Made by a program: the position numbers and the translations under genes. The notes beneath the pieces were generated by a model. The model was not told the origin of the DNA and searched no databases. It saw only the letters and a list, made by a program, of their open reading frames with translations. Source: Pleurodeles waltl (lineage: Eukaryota; Chordata; Amphibia; Caudata; Salamandridae). From it: a stretch of DNA of 64,000 nt. Below, one piece after another: positions 55,402-64,000 of this stretch; the stretch's first letter is position 1; each line of letters opens with the position of its first letter. The stretch covers positions 168,137,486 through 168,201,485 of the forward strand of contig NC_090450.1 of assembly GCF_031143425.1 (NCBI RefSeq), given 5' to 3'.

Positions 55402-56298
55402 GGGGTGGTGTGTATGATGTGTGGGGTGGAGTATGTGTATTTAAGTGAGTTGAGTGTGGTGGTGTGTGTTGTTTTGTGTGTGGATAGTGTGTGGGTGATG
55501 GTGTTGAGTGGCTGTGGCTGTTATTTTTTGGATGCTGGTGTCTCGCTCTTGCCTTCTTTACGAATTTTTTAGCGTAGGGGTTTGTGGGTGATGTGGGTGG
55601 GTGTTTTATATTGTATTGTGTGTGTGGGAGTGGTGTGTGTATGTGTATCAGGTGTGTGGGATTCAAATCGTCCAATGTGGCTGGGTTTTGTTCGTTTGTG
55701 TGTATTCTGACCACGGCGGTGTGTCCCGCCAATGGAATACCGCGTTTGAATGACCGCCGCGTGGATTCGTGGGTTGTAATGGCATGGGCGTATTTCTGTT
55801 GGCGTGACGGTGGAGGTTTTGTCACCTCCACCTTTCCGCCGACCGCTGGTCTGGCGGTCTGTTGTGGCGGTCGGATTTTCGGAGGTTTGCCTTCTGCGGG
55901 TCAGAATGACCGTGGCGGGTTTCCGCGACCGCGGCGGGATTATGGAGGATTTCTGACCGGCGGTAGGCGCCTTTTACCGCCGAGGTCAGAATGACCCCCA
56001 GAATTCCCAATGCTTGTGATCAAGACAACACATCGACTAGTCTCTATCTAGAGTGTATAGGCCATATGGTATTTTTAAATGTTCGCTGAAAATATATGAC
56101 TCTAGCCTGTAATAGTAATTGGCTTATTTATGAGACCACTACAAAAATCGTTATTTGGTATTTTTTTCTTAGAATAAAATAGAAAATATATCAATATATT
56201 TTATATCTTTTAGAACTGAAGTGTTCTCACATGGAAAGACAAGTGCAGTGATAGGTGAAAAAAACAGTACCCAAGAATGGGTAAAAAGACATATGACT

Positions 56299-56734
56299 CC
56301 TTCTTCCTCATGTTACGTGTGGATGAACATACAATAAAAAGGACAGTTACAGACAGTATGTCACAAAAAATGAAATTATATAAATTTAAACACAATTCTA
56401 TACTAGCCACTAAAAACTGATCATTGAAGTAAATTTTGTTCCATACTGTAATATAATAATTTTGGGATTATTATGGATACAATGTTTCACCTCATGAAAT
56501 GATAATATAGTGCAAACATATTCATGTAAGGGTGAGCGAGCAGTAAAATCAGGCAGTTACAGATGCATTTATAACTAAACAGCAAAACAATTAAAGCTAA
56601 AAGCAAGAGCTCAACAAGGTGGAGAATCTGAACATAGATTATACTCAAAACATTTAGAGTATGGCCTTCCATTCTTCCATGGTATTTAGACCTTCTTGTT
56701 TGGACTGGCATTTGTACATCCAATTACACACCAG
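56299..56734 (-). other. 3' untranslated part of the Penelope-like element
   Basis: AT-rich, non-coding, between the endonuclease frame and the downstream pLTR copy. Confidence 0.5.
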
Positions 56735-58606
56735 TCAATTTAACAGATTTTGTACATCCCCTCCTCGAGGATGGGGCTTGATTATGTCAATAGCCTGCCA
56801 ATAAAAATCTATTTCTGTGTGATTGGCCTCAATAAAGTGTCTAGCTAAGGATGCAAAGGGTACTTTGCAGCAGATTCTGCTCCTATGTTGACAAATCCTA
56901 GCATTAACATTTTGAGTAGTTTGACCAATGTAAATATGATTACAAGTACAACAGATACTAAAGATTACATTGTGCAAGTTACAATTGGAAAGAAATTAAA
57001 TCCCTGGAGTATATCTTTGTATTGAAAAGTTTATGTGTTCACTGTATTATTGCAGCTATGCAGTATCTGCATTTGAAGTGTCCTTTGATTGCGGGACTCA
57101 GCATTGTGTGGATGATTGTGTCAGCTGATTCAGGTTTAAGTGCTCTCACCAGATGATTCCTGCGATTGTGTTCACTTCTGAAAGAGAAAAGTGCTAATTC
57201 CATTGAAGGAGAGAGCACATTCCAGTGTTTTAATGCTTTTATCAGTTTGTTGCTTGAAGAACAAAAAGTACTAACACCGATGACTTTAAGAAAGGGTGGT
57301 TTGTTTTACAGTTGTAATAGAGCGTTCCCGTGCGAATACCAAGCCTGTCTTAGTGGCCATTTTATCCGTTTTTGGGGGTAGCCTTGTGCATGGAGTTTGC
57401 ATAGTAGGGTCTCTGCTTCCTTGAAAAAGTTTTCTTTAAATTTACAGTTGCATCAAATGTACAAACATTGTCCATAAGGGAGGCCATCTCATAAGGCTCT
57501 TGGATGATAGCTAGCGTACTGAAGGAGCATGTTTCTTTCTGTTGGCTTATGAAATAAGGCAGTGTAAAGGTGGTTGTTCTAAATTTTAACAGTGACATCC
57601 ACATAGTCAATCTGGGCATTCCTATGTGGTGTGTGAAAGTAAGAGCTGGTTGGCAGTTGTTGAGCTAAATCACAAATTGTTCAAGTTCAGTTTCATTACT
57701 GGACCAGATCATAAACACATTACCTATGTATCTTTTCCAGGGATGGATCTGTTGGAAAAAAGATTGTCAATGTTCAAAATATATTTGAACCCAAGGTTGT
57801 CTACAAACAGAATAGCAAAATCTGGGGCAAAAATGCCCCCATAGAAGTGCCTTTTCGTTGTTGGTAATACTTATCCTCAAACAAGCAGTCATTCTCCTAA
57901 AGGTTCTAGGACAGAGCCCCAGCCTGAAAGGATTGGTCTGCCTAGTGGTGGTTCCAGATTTTTAGGTAAGAAGTAGAGAACCGGGGTACATGGGGTTTGT
58001 TATTGAGAAATAGATACTCATTGTGGCTCAAGTACCCTTCTTGTTGCGCTTCCTTTGTCAAATCTTTAATAGTATTATGAATCTCCAAGGATTTCGAGCC
58101 AAAAATTTATAATGCATGGTTTTATTATTTTGGCTGTTGATTAGATGGTTATATTTAGTTATACCCCTAGGACAATCCAGTGCCTAGAGCAGGTGGCTGC
58201 TATATGGTTGAAGCTGTTGTGGAATTTTTTGTCCAGTATTAAAATAGAAGGAATGTTTTGGACTTGGAGGCATAAGGGGATTATATAAGCTTTTCAGTCC
58301 TCTGTAAGCATCTGTGCTTGTCACTCAGTTCGGACATGTTTCTTTTTAAATTTTTCTATTTGACTCAATGTGTCTAATGTAGGTTTAGAGGGTATCACTA
58401 CCAATTGAGTAGTACCACTCAACCAATGAAGGACCACTTATCACTTTGGTGATACATTCTTCGGTATATGTAGGAATTTCATTATTGGACATGATATAAA
58501 GAAAAAAACAATCAATGTCACACCAGACAAAACTTTGCGAACAACATATATGGATATAGGTAGTGATACGATCCATACAGTAACCCTTGCAGTTTAGCAA
58601 CTGCGC
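56735..58606 (-). pseudogene. Penelope-like element body: RT and GIY-YIG endonuclease
   Basis: The minus strand encodes a decayed Penelope-like polyprotein. At 56977-56735 is a GIY-YIG endonuclease with CCTCNHIYIGQTTQNVNAR, ICQHR and a Glu in RHFIEANHTE, ending with a block containing KPHPRGGD. Upstream, at about 57860-57480, is the end of the reverse transcriptase in shifting frames: a GAIFAP block, RYIGNVFMIW and a later NAQIDYVDVTVKI followed by LFHKPTERNML. The RT motif is normally of the form YIDDVF; here both Asp are replaced (GN), so catalysis is lost. Several stops and frameshifts occur. Farther upstream, to 58606, only scattered frames remain (for example SNNEIPTYTEECITK near 58460). 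Confidence 0.82.
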
Positions 58607-59486
58607 CTAAATAATAATATAGAACAAGGGTGACCCCTATGATTATCAAGAACCTGTGGTAATACATAAACGGGGAAATTTGGACCCTGGCGGTACATGA
58701 CCGCCAGGGCTAAAATGACGGAAGCACCACCAACAGGCTGGTGGTGCTTCCTGGGTCATTACGACCGCGGCGGAAGCGCCGCAGTCGCACCGCCGGGGCC
58801 GGCACCACATTGGCCCCGGCGGTAGTAATCCGCCAGGGCAACGCTGCTAGCAGCGCTACCCTGGGGGATTACGAGTCCCCGACCGCCAGCCTTTTCCTGT
58901 CGGTTTAAAGTCGCGGGGCCCCCTGACAGGACCCCATGCGGCTTTTCACTGTCTGCTATGCATACAGTGAAAAGCGCGACGGGTGCAACTGCACCCGTCG
59001 CACGGCCGCAACACCGCCGGCTCCATTTGGAGCCGGCTCCCATGTTGCTGCCCACATCCCCGCCGGCCCAGCGGGGATGTCAAAATGGGCACCGCGGGAG
59101 TGCAGCCGCATTGGCGGCCGCATGCGTGTTCGCCCGCCAATGTTGTAATGAGGCCCAGAGTATACATAAAGACAAGCAGTTCACAAAGCTCTTGATCAAG
59201 AAAACACATATACTAGTCTCTATTTAGAGTCTAGAGACCATATAGTGTTTTTTAATTTAATTTTTCAAAATTCTATGAAATATATAACTCTAACCCACAA
59301 TTATACTTTGCTTATTTATGTGACCAATATAGCATTCATTATTTGGCAATTTATTCTTACAATAAAATAGAAAATATTTCAATATATTTGATATCTTTCA
59401 AGACTCAAGTGCTCAGACTTGTGAAAAACAAGTTCAGTGACACGTGACAAAACAGTGGATCAATAAAGGGTAAATAGACATATGAC
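58607..59486 (-). repeat. Upstream pLTR of the Penelope-like element, split by a MITE
   Basis: Matches the downstream copy (46048-46126 plus 56003-56298) at roughly three-quarters identity by eye. The two copies flank the coding body in direct orientation, as pLTRs of Penelope-like elements do. Interrupted by the MITE at 58672-59156. Confidence 0.8.
58672..59156. mobile_element. Harbinger-type hairpin MITE in the upstream pLTR
   Basis: The right end reverse-complements to GGGCCTCATTACAACATTGG. The left end GGGGAAATTTGGACCCTGG is diverged. Interior hairpins match the family at 13082: CCCTGGCGGT..ACCGCCAGGG at 58684, GGAAGCACCACC..GGTGGTGCTTCC at 58720, GCTTTTCACTGT..ACAGTGAAAAGC at 58941 and GCGACGGGTGC..GCACCCGTCGC at 58976. 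Right flank is AGA; the left flanking triplet does not match. Confidence 0.82.
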
Positions 59487-60107
59487 CTGGGTATGGGCCA
59501 TAGAGCAGTGCTCTCTCCACAGCTATGAGCCACCAGGAGGCAACCCTCAAAATCAGCAGCTCCTGGCTCCAAATTCAGTGGGCGCCACAAGTCCACAGGC
59601 AGGAGAGGGCACCCACTCGGTCTTGCACATCATCTGACTCTGAGCGTCCTGAACTACTTCCATCCCATGATGACTGTAACACCCTCCCACAACCCAGGGA
59701 CTCGATGGGGGCAGATGACTTCATGTCGCCAGAGGAAGCAGACCCACACAATGAAACTCCTTGTGCTTGAGATAACCTGATATGCTCCCTTGACCCAGGG
59801 TGTCTACCAGTGTTCATATCCTTTGCTATGATCCTTTTATATTGAGGTGGACCTCTTTGAATGCCTAGTTATGTTTTCTATGATTTTTGGAGACTATTGT
59901 TGGGTGACAGGTCCTTTCAGGGTGAAGGTGTGAGGAGGGGGGTGTTGGGGGTCTATGTTGCAGATGTTGTATGTTGCTTGATGATTTAGAGGTTTCTTTT
60001 GGGTTTAATGCTCCCAGCAACAGCCTCGTCTCCCTGAGGACCCTGCTTATGCTCCTGTTTAGGTATCCACCTCTCTTATGCAGACACTAACCATGATGGC
60101 CTAAAGT
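59487..60107 (+). other. Probable 5' part of the L1-type LINE
   Basis: It holds a short open stretch (59525-59770, Ser/Pro-rich) that I cannot assign. It could be L1 leader or ORF1 remnant because ORF2 homology begins directly after it. Confidence 0.35.
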
Positions 60108-60986
60108 CTCCTGGCCTGGAACATAAACAGTCTTTTAGACCGAATTATTTGTACCAATGTCCTCCGATTTCTCCATCGACAATGCCGAGCAGTGGATTTG
60201 TTACACGAGACCCACCTTATGGGTACTAATTGCCCCTTTCTTAGCAGATTCAATATAACCCGGTCTTTCACGCTGGCTTTAGCAGGGGGTCAAGGGGGAT
60301 GCAATCCTTCCCCATAAAACCTTTCCTATGGTGGTCACCCAGATGATACAAGATCCCATAGGAAGATATGTGGGATCCATTCGTGAGACAGAGGAGAAAA
60401 CTTACACTCTCCTTAGCATGTATGTTCCTCCCTACCTACAGGCACAGACTACACAAGACCTTACTCAGCTGGTTGCAGGCCTACCCTTGGGAACTCTGAT
60501 ACTTGGAGGTGACTTTAATTTTATCGCCAATCCTCTTCTAGATGTATCTGGCCCTGTTTCTCATGATGGCTGTGCTCATTCCCACTCCCTGACTAATTGG
60601 ACGCTTTTTCTTGGCCTTTGTGATTGGAGGGTCTGGAAACTGCAATTTATGGCATACTCTCACACATGGGCCTCCACCAAGAAGATGTGCAGGATTGACT
60701 ATATCTTTTTGCAGTGGATTTGCCCACCGCCTCGAGCACAGTGATGCTCCCTCGGGGTATATCTATATTCTCCACAATTGTTTTACTCTCTATACTTGCC
60801 AATGAGACTGGGATAACTAGGGCCACCACTGAAATGCTCAGCCGCCAACTCGACCTAGATGAAACCACCTTGTGACAACTAGTCACTTGTACGGCAAGCT
60901 GCAGCTTGCGGGCAACTATCCAATAAATTTACAAACACAGTGACAAAAATAGATCCCTTCTGTATAGAATAGTGACCAGGACATAG

Positions 60987-62404
60987 AGCCTGATTTAGAT
61001 CTTGCCTGTATTACCGCCAAGGTTGGTGACGGATCCCCCAACACTGGCAAGTTGAAGGTGTTCTGCCCACCATATTTAGTTGTTACATCTCTGCAGGCGG
61101 TGTACTGGGAACAGATTTCTGATGGCGGTAGTTGGCCGTGGGACCCAATGGACATCGTACAATGGCAGTGGCTATGAAATAGAAGTAGTTCACACACACA
61201 CAGGCACACACACACTGTACCCTAGCGATATGTTTCCTCCTGCACTACACACCATACAACACACCACATACACACCATCCTCCATTACTATTCCAACACA
61301 ACACAACTCGTTCATGCTGAAAACACGCATTGACATACATCCATGACACAACATACACACACCATTGAAAATGCACTCACACATGACACAACCATAGCAA
61401 CCAACACAATTACACACTCAACTACACAAACACACTCACAAGAGGCACAACTGCACACATCACGACAATATCCACCACACAAAAATGACATTCACCTGAA
61501 TGTTACACACAGCAACACAACACAAACTAACAATACACAACAACATCAGACCCATATGCATGTGATACACCAACTCCAGCTCCCTCCACCACAAACAGCC
61601 AGTCGCATTGCACACATGCATACACGTACAGACTCACATGCACTATGGGAAACACAACAGAACATCACAGGTATAGGTTCCATTTGAATGTGCACACATG
61701 GACACAGTTGACAACATGGAATGTACTGTCATTGTGGTGTCAGCATTAACTGGTCAATGAATACTGACCTCACAATGACAGTTGCGTATGTGTGTGACAT
61801 ATGTCATGTGCCAGAGTGTACTTATCCATGTCTGACTCACTCGTGCTCCCCACATATGCAAGTCACAGTAATTGTAATAAATTACTGTGATATGTATATG
61901 CCTGTAGTATTACTGACGCCTGCAGTGATCTCAACCTCATGTGCAGTGCCCACCCAATGAACCATGGCAATTCAAGTTCTCTACCTTCGAGTCCATTGCC
62001 GAGGGGTGGTTGGATTTTCTCTGTGGGTCAGTGACAGCTGTAATGGCAAGTCTTGTCCAGTCATGTCCAGTTGAAACTGGAAGTGGATGCAGGGCAAAAG
62101 GTAAGTTTTTAATTCCATCCTCCTCCAATCCGCCAGCTCAGAGGTGGAAGCAGACTGCCACTTTGGCCTTGCGCAAAGGCACATCCAAATCTGCACTGCA
62201 GTAAAAGTGGCTAGAGTTCCGCTGACATCTACTCTTTCCAGTGGCGCCATAAATGCGGATGAAGTTTCTTGGCGGAGTCGGCTGGACTAACCTATGAGAC
62301 CGTCAACATCTAAATCCGGTGGGCAGACTGTCAAGGCAGCGGATGACTTTTCAGTCAGAAAACTGACAGCTGGACTGTTACCACCAAGATCTAAATCAGC
62401 CCCT
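60987..62404. mobile_element. 1.4 kb MITE with GCCTGATTTAGATCTTG ends
   Basis: Left end AGCCTGATTTAGATCTTG and right end, reverse-complemented, AGGGGCTGATTTAGATCTTG are inverted repeats. TAG may flank both sides. The interior has a long CA-rich stretch (about 61190-61660) with ACACA repeats, then GC-richer DNA, and no credible gene. It splits the L1-type ORF2. Ends of GGGCTGATTTAGA type and a 3 bp duplication suggest Harbinger, but this is not proven. Confidence 0.75.
61185..61670. repeat. CA-rich degenerate microsatellite
   Basis: ACACACACACAGGCACACAC at the start and then imperfect ACACAAC, CACATAC and ACAACA words over about 480 bp, inside the 1.4 kb MITE. Confidence 0.7.
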
Positions 62405-64000
62405 TAGTTTATTCCTGCAGTGAGAGACACAACAGGAAACATGGTCCCTGCACTCCTGACATTGCAGTGGCATTTCCCACCTACTATCCACATCTCTATG
62501 AGCATAGTCCATGACCCCCTATTGAAATCACACACCTACTCCTCGACAACATGCTGCTCACTTTGCGGACTCCATCCCAGCAGAGAGCCCTAGAGGAAAC
62601 GAATACAGAGGATGAAATTCTTGCCACCGCCAGGGACCTGAAGTCCAGTAAGACTCCCGGCCTGGACGACTTTCCCCTTGAATATTAGTCCAAGTTTTGG
62701 GATGTCATTGTTCTGAATCTGTTGAGCTTCACACGGAAGCTATTGACAAGGGATCATTTCCCTGGGATCTAGAACTGGCAACCATTATTGTAATTCCTAA
62801 AGATAACCCAACGTAACTAGACTGTGGGTCCTAGTGCCCCATCTCCCTGCTAAACCTGATATATGCCAAGATCCTAGCGGCCAGGGTTCATTTGGTTCCC
62901 ACATCCCTAACAGACCCTGACCAATGAGCTTTATGACAAACTGCAGCACCCAACACTGCATATGTTGCCTACACCCATTTCTTGGCCATGCAGGGGACCT
63001 ACCCAGAAACATGGCCCTGCTGCTTGTTGATTTCAAAAAAGCTTTAGACACAGTTGACTGGAGCTAACTTGCAGCAGTCCTGACCTGTATGGATTTTGGG
63101 GCCCACTTCTATGCAATGGTCTCTCTCCTCTACTCCCACCCCATGGTCCACGTTAGAATCAACAAGGTGCTATCCAGCACATTCTTCATTGAACGGGGCA
63201 CCCGGAAGAGGTGTCCCAGTCCCCAACTCGGGCCCTACGCTTTGAAGATACTGAGACTCTTTGTGGAGGCCTTTGATCTGCGCCTCAGCAGGGAGAAATC
63301 ATTTCTGGTTCCTCTGAGGGGGACACTGCGTTGACTGCCAGGAGTGCAGGCATCCCTATCAGTCGACTCAGCTTTAAATACCTGGGCATACACATAGCAA
63401 CTGTGCCGCACCTCAAGTGGGCCTTCAAACTAGCCCTATTCCTGAGCAGTACTAGGGCTAATATTGTGGCATGGTGAGACCTCCCTTTGAATCTGCTTGG
63501 CAGGGATGCACTAATAAAGATGATAAAGATGATGATTCTTCCCGCTACCTATATACACTGCAGATCTTTTTGCTTCTTAGTCCTGAGCACTTGGTTTGCT
63601 GAAGTGTCGACACTCCTTCACTCCTTTTTTTGGTACGGTCGATCTCCCTGTGTTAGACAGGTTACATGTCACTGATTGGTTCATGGGGGGGAACGGTGCA
63701 GTAGATTTTCATCTGTATTATTGGGCTTCCCATCTTTTGGTAATAAACGATCGGCTTATGCATGGTTGGGCTGATCCAGCATACTAACTAGAGTTCTGCC
63801 ACAAGGGACTTAATAGAGTGATTCATTACCTATGTGGCTGTCCCCTCCCTCTTACTGTCCCAGAGATTACCAGGGTAGTCTCTATGATATGGAGAGGGAC
63901 CCTCCGCTTCATGTTCTGACATGGACACTTGACGGACAGACTCCCCTGTTGAGAGGTTGTCTGCTGGCTCAGCTGACGAGACATCAAGAGTTCAAGAGAT

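Larger units (their letters stand above)
46127..55999 (+). mobile_element. Harbinger-2: nearly intact three-gene PIF/Harbinger element
   Basis: This 9,873 bp element has ends GGCCCTCATTCTGACCCTGG and, reverse-complemented, GGGGGTCATTCTGACCTCGG. The duplication AGA flanks it (46124-46126 and 56000-56002). It carries a HARBI1-like transposase in two exons, a Myb/SANT-like gene A antisense within the transposase intron, and a Myb/SANT-like gene B from the right end. Transposase and gene B are open; gene A has one apparent frameshift. Outward genes start near each end and read inward, while gene A starts from an internal CpG-rich region. Of the elements seen, this is the best candidate for a source of activity for the GGCCC(T)CATT MITEs here. 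Confidence 0.95.
46048..56298 (-). repeat. Downstream pLTR of the Penelope-like element, split by Harbinger-2
   Basis: The two pieces 46048-46126 and 56003-56298 match, in the same order, 58607-58671 and 59157-59486. Shared blocks include TAATATAGAACAAGGGTGAC, CCTATGATTATC, GACTAGTCTCTAT or TACTAGTCTCTAT, AATAAAATAGAAAATAT and a final GACATATGAC. Without Harbinger-2 the repeat is about 375 bp. Confidence 0.8.
60108..64000 (+). pseudogene. L1-type LINE ORF2, endonuclease and RT, broken
   Basis: The plus strand carries an L1/Tx1-clade ORF2 running off the window end. Endonuclease blocks: LLAWNINSLLDRI near 60110, LLHETHLMGTN near 60200, GGDFNFIANPLLD near 60510 and YSHTWASTKKMCRIDYIF near 60655. 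The RT part resumes after a MITE with ARDLKSSKTPGLDDFPLEY near 62630, a CPISLLNLIYAKILAAR block near 62840 and LLVDFKKAL near 63020 (catalytic Asp block). Several frameshifts and stops occur, and the FADD box is not seen, with a probable deletion near 63220. Confidence 0.75.

Overview
This is eukaryotic, intron-scale DNA made almost entirely of nested transposable elements. The only host gene I can support is one exon, at 7797-8062 (+). It carries a signal peptide and the start of an LRR N-terminal cysteine cap and matches the first coding exon of MXRA5. No later MXRA5 exon is visible, so everything from 8063 to the window end is probably one giant first intron. That, together with the wealth of Harbinger elements, CR1/L1 LINEs, a Penelope-like element and a Gmr1-like LTR element, suggests a salamander, most likely a newt such as Pleurodeles (inference).

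Layout. 1-1608: minus-strand Ty3/Gypsy-type gag remnant and its probable LTR/leader, inserted into a CR1-like LINE (1609 to about 3314). 3315-7796: unassigned upstream DNA with one MITE. 7797-8062: MXRA5 exon. 8344-8581: hAT MITE. About 9590-12590: decayed L1-type LINE. 13082-15770: three Harbinger-type MITEs, one built as a chain of hairpins. 17.6-19.26, 23.5-23.73 and 44.16-44.3 kb: one diverged tandem-repeat array, split first by a 4.2 kb inverted repeat (19.26-23.48 kb) and then by a roughly 20 kb nested insertion. That insertion holds an AT-rich element, inside it Harbinger-1 (24838-43723, TSD TAT), and inside that a Gmr1-like LTR retrotransposon (29942-40385).

46.05-59.49 kb is a minus-strand Penelope-like element. 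Both of its pLTR copies carry Harbinger-type insertions: the full-length Harbinger-2 (46127-55999, TSD AGA) and a 485 bp MITE (58672-59156). From 60.1 kb to the end is an L1-type LINE with a 1.4 kb MITE inside it.

The most interesting system is the pair Harbinger-1/Harbinger-2. Known PIF/Harbinger elements carry two genes, a DDE transposase and one Myb-like protein. Both copies here carry three. The HARBI1-like transposase (+) is split by a 4.4-5.7 kb intron. A Myb/SANT-like gene of three exons (called gene A here) lies antisense inside that intron. A second Myb/SANT-like gene of two exons (gene B) starts at the right end and converges on the transposase. Exon lengths (83; 114 and 271; 379), splice sites and the gene B poly(A) signal are the same in both copies. 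In Harbinger-2 the transposase (372 aa) and gene B (392 aa) are open throughout, and gene A has one apparent frameshift at a G run. Harbinger-1 keeps an open gene B (400 aa), but its transposase is cut by the LTR element and its gene A has several frameshifts.

The Gmr1-like element has two 2,685 bp LTRs with only three differences noticed by eye, gag with a SCAN-like region, and integrase upstream of reverse transcriptase. Its gag-pol lies in one frame broken by two stop codons.
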